Position numbers and translations under genes: made by a program. The notes below the pieces were generated by a model. That model was not told where the DNA came from. It was given only the letters and a program-made list of their open reading frames with translations, and did no database searches. Positions 34,524-46,004 of a stretch of DNA of 64,000 nt are shown here, one piece after another. The DNA is from Bemisia tabaci (lineage: Eukaryota; Arthropoda; Insecta; Hemiptera; Aleyrodidae), in assembly GCF_918797505.1 (NCBI RefSeq), contig NC_092794.1:31052122-31116121 (forward strand), written 5' to 3'. Position 1 is the first letter of the stretch; every line of letters begins with the position of its first letter.

Positions 34524-35605
34524 GTTCAAACAGTTTAATTTAAAAATTCCATTGTACTTTTAATTCCACTGTTTTGCATCGATAATTTTCATCCAATTTT
34601 TGCATGGAAATGAAAAAGTTACATGGCAAAATGGGACGAGAGCCAAATCGACCATGGAAGTTTATTTCCACGCCAGGTTGAACATGGATATTGGTTAATT
34701 TCCATTAGAAATGGGCATGGGAATTAGCCGTATAGCAAAATTTCCGTCCTATTTTGCCAAAAAGCTAATTTTCATGCAAATCGCATGGAACATTTTTACC
34801 AGGACAAAGATTTACAAAAAATTAACCGCTCGTAAAACGTTTCGCCTCGCGACGGCGGTCCTATCCGTTGGATGGAGACGATGCACCTTGCAATTTGGAA
34901 ATAGGTATACCTATAAGGCGCGTGCCACGATGAAAAGAAAAGGAAAAACGGCGCACGGGGAACGAGCAGCTGAGATCACAGGATTATCATTCTTCAAAAT
35001 AACGCCGCTGACCCGTAGAATAAGGTGCCGTAAAGAATTGGAGTGCCAACACAATCACTGTTATTGTCTGCCAACTCTTGGAGCCGCTGCTGGAACCTTT
35101 TTTGGGTGCGGGTGGCGACGGAGGCCAGCTGCAATGTTTCGAAGCAGATGCACCTGGCAGATTAAGGTTTTGATGACCCTAACATCGAAAAAAAAATCAC
35201 CAACATGTACGGGCATTATCATTAAGAGCTATCGAGCTTATACCTATTGATCGAGCGTTGGTTTTAACCTGTCTCCTGTCTCCTGTGGCTACCTATGAAT
35301 CTTTCCGAGACATACCTACGCAGAGATTCACGTAAGTAAACGTGAGTTGCCTTGAATGATGCATAACTGTGTGCAGTCCAACTAATCTTTTGGCGATATT
35401 CAGGTGACTGACTCAATAATAAGATATCCATAGAGACAGTGTATCAGTCATCTATCTTTAGAATTAGTCCTACGCTAAGAGCTTGTTCTATCACCCCTCG
35501 GGAAATATCCTCAGGTTGAGCGAACTTTCAAATAATCATTGAATACCTACGCCTAACGCGCTCACGAGGAAAAGGATCTTTGTCCATATGGGAGGACAGT
35601 TTCCC
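34524..35605. other. No gene established
   Basis: A 179-codon ATG frame (34711-35250) is the longest feature. Its product is basic, has no recognised domain, and lacks visible initiation or splice context. I treat it as a possible chance frame. Confidence 0.35.
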
Positions 35606-35905
35606 ACTTAGCAGCCTAATATTCTGTGAACGTTCTGATAATATTTTGAGGCAAATTCGAAATATTCTGACATCGTTGTAAGAATATTCCGGAATATTCT
35701 CACAACATTCTCAGAACATTTTCGTGAGACAGAACGAAATCCCCAAAATATTCTGGAGATATATGAAAATCCCCAAAATATTGTGTGGACATTCTAGGGA
35801 TATTTGAAAAAATGCTTGAAAATTCCACAGAATATTTTCAGGATGACCTCAGGATATTCGTAAAATTCGCAGAATATTCACAGGATATCGTGCGGATATT
35901 GTCAT
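35606..35905. repeat. AATATTC-rich degenerate repeat block
   Basis: About 300 bp in which aatattc, gatattc and ccccaaaatatt recur at irregular spacing. It starts tttcccacttagcagcctaa, the inverse of the terminus seen at 11695 and 12220. Confidence 0.5.
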
Positions 35906-35926
35906 AACAGTGTTATTAGTCCTCCC

Positions 35927-36340
35927 TCCCTTTCTAGCAGTGGATGAAATGAGCCCTGAATTAACTCCATTAAGAACGTTGAAAGAAAATTTGCCATGGA
36001 CCATCCAACCTTCCCATCAGGGGTAAGTATCTTTTCTCCTTTTCTTGAGGACAGTATACTTAAAACATTAAGAAAAAACAGAAAAAAATTGATCTGTTCG
36101 GATCAGAACGGGATCAATTGATTTCAGTTTTTTCATCTGGGTACTTATAAATAGTTAAAAAATCAGCGAATTTTTGTTCCCTAGTAGCAGAGTTATATAA
36201 AAAAATTGTTTTTAAAAGTATAAACCGTAAATAACCACAAGCTAAAGAAAATTCATTGTTTATGTAATGGATGTAAAGTTTTTTAGTTAAAAGTTTACAT
36301 TATTAATAAGCTTTTTATGTAACCCTTAGTATAAAAGTTA
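35927..36340. mobile_element. TTATATAA-rich element fragment, related to 43131-43240
   Basis: The phrase aacgttgaaagaaaattt(g/c)c(c/a)atggaccat and the following gacagtat/acttaaaacatt are shared with 43150-43240 and, inverted, 45075-45180. Further right are ccctagtagcagagttatata (36179) and several ttatata words. It belongs to the same AT-rich family as the foldback at 55821 and the end of the 130-bp satellite. Confidence 0.5.
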
Positions 36341-36970
36341 TACAGCCAAATTTAAACAGTATATAAAATGAATTTTCATTATTCTTCCTGATTGGTAGCC
36401 CACTCTAGTTATGAAGTGTGCAAGTTTTTTCGGTTGGTGGCGCCCTCTAGTTGTGAGGTGTACAAGTTTTCTTAAGGTACAATAAGCGGGATCGTTATTC
36501 CTGCAAAAAATAGTTTTCCGTAACCCGCCGTACATGACTCATTGTCAGTTGACCACAGGAGATTACCCGGGCCCGAAGTCATGTTAGTGAAGAAAGCCTT
36601 TCCCCTCATTGATATCGCACCTTCTCCGACCGTATCTCTCACATCTTCGTTTCTCCTCATTGCAGCATGCATCAAATTGCGATTATCCGGAATATACGAT
36701 CACATGCCTTATCTAATCGGATCCGTCGCCCACTTTTACTAATACGGAAGGCAAGACTTGTCTCACTGGGTCAACAGTCGGTTAGTTTAATTTCATTTCG
36801 AAGCAGAGGACAGAAGACCCATCGCTCTTGGCGCCCTGGCCCTGCTGATATCTAGGCGCCGGTGTAAGGCGCCATGGAAGCAGGGGGGGGGGGCAACCAG
36901 CCTTTGTGTTCGAGCTAACTGAAAATTACTTCGACTTTTTGTTTCTTTTTAATATTACTTTCTTTTTAAA
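36341..36970. other. No gene seen; two-copy 50-bp repeat and inverted segment
   Basis: The phrase cc(c)a/cctctagtt(a/g)tga(a/g)gtgt(g/a)caagtttt occurs twice near 36400 and 36452. Bases 36486-36535 are the inverted copy of 42664-42713. A G run lies at 36884-36893. Confidence 0.45.
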
Positions 36971-38284
36971 CCGTCAAAATATTCAAAACTTTTGTAATAC
37001 AAGTCGTTGGTTATAGATCACTTCCATTTATTCTTGATTATAATACGAAATGAAAAAAATATTAATCAGGTTTCAATCGTGTTTAATCGTTATAGTATTT
37101 TCTTTCCTTTTATTTAATACTCGTTGCCCCCCCCCCCCCCCCCAAAAAAAAATATTTGATAAAAGGGTATAACTTGATAACACAAAGAAACTGTAAATAA
37201 TGCTTCAGTCGTTTGTGGATGAAATATTTTGCTCTTCAAAAAGCTTCCGTGAATACTACTAAATCGTCACCTTCCCGGCAAAGTATCACAAGCGCCATTT
37301 TTACCGAAATTGAGTTATGAGTAGTTTCGAAAAAACGAGATGCATTTACATACGAAAATAATAATTTTTTTTAGAACAAAAATCTAGAAATATTAATAAA
37401 ACTTGATTAAAGTTGATGTACTTTCGTATCACAAGCGCCATTTTACTCGCCGGCAACGTTGCACTCGCTACGTCAGCAATGTTTTTGTAGGTCCGCGGGT
37501 ATTTACATTCTCGATCATTTTTCTCAATTCTCATCTAAAAGTCATTTTAATTCCTGAAAGTGTTCATGTAGTGTTTTCTCTATTTATCATGTAATTTTAA
37601 TGAAATATCGATTTACGGTAATGATGCCACCGTCAAAATATTCAAAACTTTTGTAATACAAGTCGTTGGTTATAGATCACTTCCATTTATTCTTGATTAT
37701 AATACGAAATGAAAAAAATATTAATCAGGTTTCAATCGTGTTTAATCGTTATAGTATTTTCTTTCCTTTTATTTAATACTCGTTGCCCCCCCCCCCCCAA
37801 AAAAAAATATTTGATAAAAGGGTATAACTTGATAACACAAAGAAACTGTAAATAATGCTTCAGTCGTTTGTGGATGAAATATTTTGCTCTTCAAAAAGCT
37901 TCCGTGAATACTACTAAATCGTCACCTTCCCGGCAAAGTATCACAAGCGCCATTTTTACCGAAATTGAGTTATGAGTAGTTTCGAAAAAACGAGATGCAT
38001 TTACATACGAAAATAATAATTTTTTTTAGAACAAAAATCTAGAAATATTAATAAAACTTGATTAAAGTTGATGTACTTTCGTATCACAAGCGCCATTTTA
38101 CTCGCCGGCAACGTTGCACTCGCTACGTCAGCAATGTTTTTGTAGGTCCGCGGGTATTTACATTCTCGATCATTTTTCTCAATTCTCATCTAAAAGTCAT
38201 TCTAATTCCTGAAAGTGTTCATGTAGTGTTTTCTCTATTTATCATGTAATTTTAATGAAATATCGATTTACGGTAATGATGCCA
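36971..38284 (+). repeat. Tandem duplication of a 0.66-kb segment, nearly identical
   Basis: Copy 1 (36971-37629) and copy 2 (37630-38284) differ, as far as I can read, by the length of one C run (about 4 bases near 37127/37786) and one T/C change (37546/38201). The repeated segment ends in cggtaatgatgccac, so it includes the ATG ATG that starts the candidate exon at 38276. In copy 1 that start runs into a stop after ten codons. The duplication is recent, or it is an assembly duplicate of two alleles. Confidence 0.9.
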
Positions 38285-38367
38285 CAAATATCGGTGATAG
38301 TTTTGTTTATTTTGTGTGAGCTGTTTTTCATGGATGCTCAGATCTACGTGCAGGCTTCTCATTCACA
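38276..38367 (+). CDS. Candidate first coding exon with signal peptide
   Basis: ATG ATG at 38276 opens a frame reading MMPQISVIVLFILCELFF then a polar stretch ending in QASHS. A short N-region, a hydrophobic core of about 15 residues and then polar residues make a good secretory signal peptide. The frame runs into a consensus 5' splice site (caca|GTAAGT, GT at 38368). A possible second exon follows an acceptor (tttatttttcag) at 39612 and adds about ten residues before TAG at 39640-39642. AATAAA at 40021-40026 could be its poly-A signal. The product, about 40 residues, matches nothing I know. The exon joining is inference. Confidence 0.35.
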
Positions 38368-39611
38368 GTAAGTTTGTTCAAAAATATTGTCACTTCAATC
38401 CACTATAGCGATTCTCTGGAAGCCGAAAATAAGTTAGGCTTGGGAAAAGTTAACTGTCTACTCTTCTGTAACTGCATTTGTAAGCACAGACAGTAGGAAT
38501 GGAGCAGGTCTACATCGATGGTAAAACCGCACGAATGCGTATCTGGGCGCGCAGTGTTTCAAACTTCTTGGTTGCCGTACTTTATTTTCTATATGGATAA
38601 CGACTGGACGTCATTTCTTGAAAACTTCAGTTATTTGCCTTCTCTTTGTGAAGAACATACTGTGAAAATTTCAAGCCATGATGTTGGTTTAATTTCCTTT
38701 AAGAGAACAAAATAGAAGCAGAGATTTTGAAGCACTGTGACCAAAATATACATTTCTGCAGCTCTACCGCTGGTATAGCATAGAACAATTTCTATGGATC
38801 TGAATCTCTGTGGCAGGAAAGAAAACTACAAAAGTTGTCTATTCATGTAGTTGTTTACTATCTGGCCCTATGTCATCAACAGTTAAGTAGGTCCTTCTCA
38901 CAAGACAAGGACTTCGGATCCTGATTATCAGACAAATCCAAATCTATAGGTGGTTAAATTGAGGAGGTTGCTTCTAAACCCAGCAAAGTGTTGCCAACAT
39001 TGTGAAGTTTCTCTCATCACAAAAAAGTGAATGGATAGAGTTGAAATGAACTGTTATCCAGATGGTTTTACAGTGAATAATCAAAGACAGGGAGAACATG
39101 GCAAACATATTGAAACTTGAGTTTTGATGACAGTGCATGACAATAAGCACAATCTTCACAATGTCCTTAGTGACTTTGCTGGGCTTTAAAATCCACCTTC
39201 TCAGTTGAAACACATAGGTTCCTTTAGATAATCAATCACCTAAAGCCACTAAAATGGATTCGTTACAGAATTGTTGAAATTTCAGCATTCAAGCAGAGAC
39301 GATTGTTGTTATTGAGTTATTGGTTTTGATCAACTCATATTTTATTATCATTTTCAAAAGTAAGGTGATTTTCTTCTCCCTATGAAACCTAACATAAGTA
39401 TAAGAATTTCAAGCCACAATGTTCCGTCAGTGTGCTTTTACCTTAAAAAATAAAGAAGGGACAGAGACTGAAAATACGCAACCGATATACACATTTTTAT
39501 AGCTCCATCGTTGATTTGTATTGAAAACACTGGCAGGCAATGTTTTTACATTAATATGGAATTTACTACTGTAGATACCAAGTTTGAAATGTTTCTTGTT
39601 TTATTTTTCAG
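38368..39611. other. Possible intron or unassigned DNA
   Basis: If the exon call is right this is intron sequence. No further recognised coding segment was found, although short exons cannot be excluded. Confidence 0.3.
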
Positions 39612-39642
39612 TATTATCACAGAAGGTTCGCTCTGTCACTAG
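39612..39642 (+). CDS. Possible terminal exon of the 38276 transcript
   Basis: It follows the pyrimidine-rich acceptor ttgttttatttttcag. With the two bases left over from exon 1 it continues the frame for about ten codons to TAG. Other exons could lie between; this pairing is only the simplest one compatible with phase. Confidence 0.15.
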
Positions 39643-39831
39643 ACAGTAGAAGACAGTTGTCGCAAGTAGAATACAGGCAATTCTCGGTCAAGGTGCTAAT
39701 CCCTCTCCATATATTCTACACGTGTCTGCATTTGTACTGTGCCTAAGTTTTTTTCTATGTCGTCCACTTTTTGGAGGAGCCTCCGAGCTGAACTTAGCTA
39801 GTCATCAAATCGGCATGATGCTTTTGTTGGA

Positions 39832-39938
39832 GTTTTTATTATTTGTCTGAGAATTGTTATTATTTTTCTGAGAATTTTTATTATTTGTCTGAGAATTTTT
39901 ATTATTTTTCTGAGAGTTTTTATTATTTTTCTGAGAGT
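39832..39938 (+). repeat. Short tandem repeat, about 21-bp unit, five copies
   Basis: Unit ttattattt(g/t)tctgaga(a/g)ttt repeated with small changes, starting near 39837, 39858, 39880, 39901 and 39922. Confidence 0.85.
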
Positions 39939-40020
39939 TTCGCTGCATAAAATGCAATCTGCCTTGTGATACTGTTTCTGGCTGTTAATTAAATCTTAAG
40001 CTCTTCTTTATACTCCTATT

Positions 40021-40026
40021 AATAAA
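40021..40026 (+). terminator. Candidate poly-A signal AATAAA
   Basis: An AATAAA hexamer about 380 bases beyond the putative TAG at 39642, downstream of the candidate secreted-peptide gene. AATAAA is frequent in AT-rich DNA, so the assignment depends on the exon model. Confidence 0.2.
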
Positions 40027-40029
40027 TGC

Positions 40030-41040
40030 AGAATGTGATATAGAATGTGAAGTTTTTAGTTTTACTGCAAGCCCTCTTTTGCCTTCTGTAAGCTTCTAAC
40101 TTTCAAAGGTCTTAACTATTTGATTGAAAAAAGAAAAGCAGAAGCAGAGAATAATTTTCGATCTGTTTTCTTTGAAATGTGAGATATTTGGAGTGCTAGG
40201 TGCAAGTTCAGATTTTGAAGAAAAAAAAAAAGAAACCAAAAGAAAAAAAAAAGGTTTAAAGGTTGCTCTAATGAAGCTAGTCGCAGTGTGACACTTTTTA
40301 CAGTTAAACACCAAAGCATCATTTTTAAGCTGCATAATTTATGGTCAAAATTCATTTCGACCATGTGGTGCCATGAAATTTAGAAATTCAGACTCATTTT
40401 TCTGAAACGAATAAAAACTGCTTCTTTGCACTCTGACCTCCAAGAATCAATAACTAGAATCCAAGGATCCTTAAAAAACTTGAGTCCCTTTATTTCAGAG
40501 GAAAAACACTTTGCGAATACGAATACGCTAGAATATACGTCGAAAATTAGCATTAAGTGCGTTTCTCCATAAAATATTGAAAATGTTTAAAGATGCCTCC
40601 CCCCAAATCCCCCGATTTTGAAAGACGATCAGCTGGTCTCTAATTTTTTGGCAGCACATACAAAGTGCATATCATTTTCTATGCTGCCCTTCTCAAGTGA
40701 TTTTGATTGCCAAAATAAAGAAAAAAAATACGAGGGGGGTAATTATTTTCTGCAATCATCAGCCTATCGGTCAATTGCAACTTTTGACTCTTTAGCCCCG
40801 AAAGTATCGAGTCAGTCCTTTAGCGACGTCCATAGAATTAAACAGCCTGCAAATTCCGTTGATGCCACCCGCCATGCGTCCCGTGACTATGTTTTCACCC
40901 TTTCCGCGTTCGTCACGCAAATATACGTGTCAAAACATTCACAAGTGTGGAAACCTTTTTGAACATGCAAGTCTGATCGCTTTCTCTCTCGATTTTATTC
41001 TCTCTAAACTGGCGGATGCGATACTTACATCGTTACCACT
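40030..41040. other. No gene identified
   Basis: Unassigned DNA; the open frames lack recognisable motifs. Confidence 0.4.
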
Positions 41041-41049
41041 GAAAAGGAA

Positions 41050-41310
41050 CTCGTATCACAAGCGCCATGTTCGTATCACAAGCGCCAAGGGGTTCGCCGA
41101 ATGGCCCGAGAACGCGATATCACAAGCGCCAATTTTCGAATAAAAAAACGTTTTTTTAAAGAAATTTCATTAAAAATCGAAGCAGGGAGGTGTGCTGGAC
41201 CTACATTCCAAGTTTCAAGCCTAAAACCCGTCTTTTGTGACCGCAGCTCAGTTTTTTGTGTCTCCTGAAAAGTTGGCAAAGTGGCGCTTGTGATACTTTG
41301 CCTGGAAGGT
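41050..41310. repeat. Cluster of the 14-mer TATCACAAGCGCCA
   Basis: Direct copies at 41054-41067, 41074-41087 and 41118-41131, and an inverted copy at 41282-41295 embedded in an inverted piece of the 37264-37297 sequence (tttgcc(t/g)gg-aaggtgacg). Four more copies lie in the tandem duplication at 37284, 37427, 37939 and 38082. Confidence 0.85.
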
Positions 41311-42122
41311 GACGAAATAATGTTAATGAAGATTTTTATGAAATTTAAATTAAATGTATTTTCTGTCTCAAGCAATGAGATTCTTCCAATCATGTGGACA
41401 ATTCAAATAATAAATCAATCAGGAAGAAGAAAACTCCTAAATAGAGATGTAAGTTATAAATCTTTGAAATTAAAATAATTTATATCATCAGTAGAGGAGT
41501 AGAAATGAAACAGAATTTTAAAAAAAATCATAAGTCAACAGAAATGGAGAAACAAAGTATAACAAAAATACATCACAATTTGTCACAAAATAAAAAAGTT
41601 GAATCCCAAAGCCTTTCAAAGCTACAGCGTAGCTCCATATGAGATTTCTATATTTCATTTGACCTAATTGTAGAACAATTTAATAAAAATAAATACAATC
41701 TTCTACGCTATATTTTACACGCCTGCCCTTGAAGAGTTATTGAAGAAATCTATATCCTCAATATTAGTTAACTTTGGTCGAAAGTATCTCGCCCATTGTT
41801 AGAAACCAGGAGGAAATAATGAGAAAGCTAGAAAAAATTATTTTTTTCAGGGTGGATGGTGGGCCAAACATCAAATATTCAACATAAAAATCGAGATGTC
41901 GTAAAACCAAGTAATACTGAGAAAGTTGAGAGGAGGGTGGCATATCTCTTGCCGAAAGAGCTAATATGACCTTGATTAGCATTTAAAGCACCCAAAAGGA
42001 AGGAACTTCATAGGGGTTGTTATCCTATAGCTTATTTGACTTAAATATCTGACACGATTAACTGACTGTTTAAAAAAATAATGAAGATTTGACAATTAAA
42101 AACAATCCAAATAAATACAAAA
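41311..42122. other. No gene seen
   Basis: AT-rich unassigned DNA to the left of the Helitron end. Confidence 0.4.
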
Positions 42123-42480
42123 CTAGCTGCTTCAGCTCGCTACGCTCGCTTGCGTCGCTAGCCCGGGGCTTTGCCCCCTGGACCCCCAGTCACTCGCTAC
42201 GCGAGCCAAATTTTGCTACTACAAGTAATTAAAGGACTTCCTTGAATACGATGTTTTTTGTACGCCTACCTTCAGGCACAAAGAAGTCCGTGGCAAAGAC
42301 ACAAATATGTCGTTATCAAATCGAGGTAAACTTTGCAACATCGGTCACGGAGATCGCATAACCAAAGGATGTTGGCACATCTAGAGTCTAAGAGCTTTCA
42401 TTTAAAACAAATCCGAGGTAAATTAGTCCAGTAGTTTTCGAGATCGAAGTAGCACAAACTGTCACAACTAAAAAAAACTA
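42123..42480 (-). mobile_element. Helitron 3' portion
   Basis: On the minus strand it ends gaagcagCTAG followed by T (CTAG at 42126-42123), after GC-rich hairpin modules (42127-42210). This is almost identical to the end of the Helitron at 58498-59365. The internal text (atcgaggtaaa and tttcgagatcgaa) also matches that element. A clear TC start on the right was not found, so the copy is probably 5' truncated or rearranged near 42480-42500. Confidence 0.7.
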
Positions 42481-42844
42481 TCACCGACTTTGTCACAAAC
42501 TATCACCGACTGGCCCGACCGTGGAGACAACGATGAAAGTAGGGGAAAGAGGAAAAGAGCAAGAAAATAAACATGGGATTCCCAATCGCTGATGAGTCGT
42601 CAATGTGCAGAGTCGGTGCGAGAGCTATTATTCTGTGGCCACTATAGCGGTGCACTAAAGTGTATGGCGGGTTACGGAAAACTATTTTTCGCAGGAATAA
42701 CGATCCCGCTTGTACATTAGACATTTGTTTTTCGATACGATCTTTGCATTCGCATTCAGATGTTACACAGACTAATTAGACACAAGAGACACGCCTCATA
42801 TTAACTACGAATTAAATGACTTACCAATACACCGTAAAATCTTC
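42481..42844. other. No gene; contains inverted partner of 36486-36535
   Basis: Bases 42664-42713 are about 95 percent identical to the inverse of 36486-36535. Otherwise unassigned. Confidence 0.4.
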
Positions 42845-42925
42845 GTGGTCCTGTGAAGATTTGAACCCGCAACGCCAGAGTTATAAGCCAAGCACGCTAC
42901 CAACCGAGGTAACGGAGCTCCTCGG
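42845..42925 (-). repeat. tRNA-like head (SINE or tRNA pseudogene)
   Basis: On the minus strand it reads TTACCTCGGTTGGTAGCGTG (A box and D-loop-like), then TTATAA at the anticodon position and GGGTTCAAATC (B box). The T stem does not pair and the acceptor arms do not match, so a working tRNA is unlikely. The adjoining unit at 42908-43130 is repeated nearby without the tRNA part. Confidence 0.5.
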
Positions 42926-43130
42926 CTTGTTTGCCGAATTATCCCCTTTTACCTCGTCTCGGAGCCCTCTAACTAATACCTTTAATAATACCTATCCCAC
43001 GCAGTCTGAGAGTCGAGGGTGTTCATTGAAATGAGATCATCATCATCATTCCTGAAAATGAGATAGGTTTACGTGAAGGTCATTCAGATCATTTATATAA
43101 CATTTATATTAAGCAAATTAAGCAAAAGGA
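42908..43130 (+). repeat. First direct copy of a 220-bp unit
   Basis: Starts ggtaacggagctcctcgg and ends aagcaaaagga. It is repeated directly at 43446-43665 and inverted at about 44643-44863 in the right arm of the palindrome. Confidence 0.85.
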
Positions 43131-45180
43131 ATTTACTCCTTTGAGGACGTTGAAAGAAAATTTCCAATGGACCATACAACATTTCCAGCTTGTAAAAATA
43201 CATTATCTACTTTTCCTGACGACAGTACTTTTAAAACATTCACAATGCCTAGTAACAAGATTCACTTTCCCCTTTCCTAACAAACGTATAAGAAATTAAT
43301 AACGGTTATATAAGCACCATTTAACTAAAGTTTAAATATCGTGTATATAAGTTTTATATAAAATGCTCGTGAAAATAATTCTTCATATTTTCAGAAGATA
43401 ACGTTTATATAAAATTTATACAGGGTGTTCGAAAAGTCTCCTACGGTAACGGAGCTCCTCGGCTTGTTTGCCGAATTATCCCCTTTTACCTCGTCTCGGA
43501 GCCACTAATACCTCTAATAATACCTATCCCACGCAGTCTGAGAGTCGAGGGTGTTCATTGAAATGAGATCATCATCATCATTCCTGAAAATGAGATAGGT
43601 TTACGTGAAGGTCATTCAGATCATTTATAAAACAGTTATATTAAGCAAATTAAGCAAAAGGATACTATGCGTATAAAGAAAATTTATAAAAACCCTTCCT
43701 CGATTATACAGGGTGTTCGAAAAGTCCCCTCCCCCCCCCTCACACTTTTGACCTAATTGAGGTAGAGATTTGAAACTTGGAGGGTGTTCCTAGATCAAAG
43801 GGAGCTACTTTTTGACCCCCCCCCCCCCAAATTTTGAGGGCCCCCCCTTGGGGGGTTAGGGACTCTAACTTTTTTTTTCAAAAGGGAAGACCCCCTTTGT
43901 GATACCTCGTTCGAAAGAGCATGGTTTGTCTCCTACCCAGATACCCCCAAACACCGAGTTTCAGGCGAATCCATCGGCAAAAAGTCGAGGTTGCCAATTG
44001 TTGACCATTTTGAACTTTAATCGGCGACCATTTTGAAAAATTAGGGTTTGTTTAAAAATCTTACGTGGAATTCGTTCTTCTCGGGTCAAAATACCTCCAG
44101 ATACCGACTTTCAGGTGAATTCATTGGCAAAAAATCGAGTTTGTCAAATTTTAGGGCCACTTTTAGCCTAACCCGGCGGACATTTTGAAAAATTAGGGTT
44201 TTTTTTTAAAAAATCTAACGCCAAATTCGTTTTTCTCGTGCCAAAATACCCCCAGACACCGAGTTTCAAGCAAATCCATGTGCAAGTGGCAGAGGTGCCA
44301 ATTTTCGGCCATTTTGAACTTTGACCGGCCGCCATTTTGAAATGGTTTGAGATAGTGACTTCGGGTTTGCGCGACAAATTTTCTTTTTTTATGCTCTTTC
44401 GAACGAGGTATCGCAAAGGGGGTCTTCCCTTTTGAAAAAAAAAGTTAGGGTCCGTAACCCCCCCCAAGGGGGGGCCCTCAAAATTTGGGGGGGTCAAAAA
44501 GTAGCTCCCTTTGATCTAGGAACACCCTCCAAGTTTCAAATCTCTACCTCAATTAGGTCAAAAGTGAGAGGGGGGGGGAGGGGACTTTTCGAACACCCTG
44601 TATAATCGAGGAAGAGTTTTTATAAATTTTCTTTATATGCATAGTATCCTTTTGCTTAATTTGCTTAATATAACTGTTATATAAATGATCTGAATGACCT
44701 TCACGTAAACCTATCTCATTTTCAGGAATGATGATGATGATCTCATTTCAATGAACACCCTCGACTCTCAGACTGCGTGGGATAGGTATTATTAGAGGTA
44801 TTAGTGGCTCCGAGACGAGGTAAAAGGGGATAATGCGGCAAACAAGCCGAGGAGCTCCGTTACCGTAGGAGACTTTTCGAACACCCTGTATAAATTTTAT
44901 ATAAACGTTATCTTCTGAAAATATGAAGAATTATTTTCACGAGCATTTTATATAAAACTTATATACACGATATTTAAACTTTAGTTAAATGGTGCTTATA
45001 TAACCGTTATTAATTTCTTATACGTTTGTTAGGAAAGGGGAAAGTGAATCTTGTTACTAGGCATTGTGAATGTTTTAAAAGTACTGTCGTCAGGAAAAGT
45101 AGATAATGTATTTTTACAAGCTGGAAATGTTGTATGGTCCATTGGAAATTTTCTTTCAACGTCCTCAAAGGAGTAAATTC
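43129..45180. mobile_element. Concentric nested palindromes, 2.05 kb
   Basis: Three nested inverted-repeat layers share one centre, since every paired position sums to 88309. The layers are the outer arms from 43129/45180, a TA-flanked CAGGGTGTTCG element 43421-44888, and a second one 43709-44600. The inner arms carry C/G runs and the tgatacctcgttcgaaagagc phrase seen in FB1 and FB2. The centre (about 43935-44335) holds three tandem units of about 150 bp containing ccgagtttcaggcgaat. There is no coding capacity. Confidence 0.82.
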
Positions 45181-46003
45181 AGGGATCATTTTATCCACTG
45201 CTGAAAGGGGAAGCGATATGTTTTTCTATTGTCCTTGGGGAAAGCAGAAAAAACACGCGTATGATCAAAAACCACTAGGGTGGATAAATAATAGGGTGTT
45301 CCGTTTTTAGACAGCCATCTCAAAACCTTGCTCCCCGGGCTTTTTCCCATTCCTTTTGGTCCCCAAAAGACAAATATGAAGTTTCAGCTTCATAGCTGAA
45401 GTCTACACTTTCCCCCAAAGCGATGAAAATTTTGGGAGCAATTACATTGGTTTAAATGGGGAGAAAATAGGCCGATTCGCGGAATTACGTTTTTCGGTCG
45501 TAAAATGCGCCGAAATGATTTCAAACCTGACCATCTCTTGAAAAGTCGTCCAGGGGCCTATTTTGAATGAGGAAATTCCACTTTTGACCCAGAGATGGGG
45601 GGAGGGGGGGTCACGGCGCAGTTAGTTTAGAGGCGCTGCGCGCAGCAAAATGATAGCATTTGACAGTTTTTGATCAACCTCAAAACAGGCTCTCCGAAGC
45701 TGAGGAGGCTAGTATATCTCATAAATTGTAATAAAATAATGTACCAGAGTTGTTTTCATCCCTTCAGAACTATTTTCGACCATTTACACTGTTGCCAAAA
45801 TCTACCCAATTGTTGTTTTAAATTTATAGTTAATAGTCACTGCAGGTATGCACACTGCACCCATACCATATGTATTATTATTAATCAATAATTGCAAAAA
45901 ATGGATTAATTTATCGAATTTTTGATGAAAAAAATTATAGAATTGTATGTATCTGCAAGTATCGAAGATTCGACATGGCAAGTACCGACTTGCAAATTTT
46001 GGC
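45181..46003. other. No gene seen
   Basis: It starts with agggatcattttatccactgctga, related to the start of the element at 35935. A further stretch from 45294 opens with agggtgttccg and resembles the arm type of the foldbacks. No coding content. Confidence 0.4.
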
Positions 46004-46004
46004 C

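Noticed and set aside
34711..35250. 179-codon ATG frame
   Set aside because: No domain, no codon or context support, basic low-information product; could be a chance frame in DNA full of decayed repeats.
37346..38249. Duplicate 62-63 codon frames
   Set aside because: They are repeated only because the whole 0.66-kb segment is duplicated.
42845..42925. Functional tRNA with TAT anticodon
   Set aside because: A and B boxes are present, but the T stem, anticodon stem and acceptor arm do not pair.
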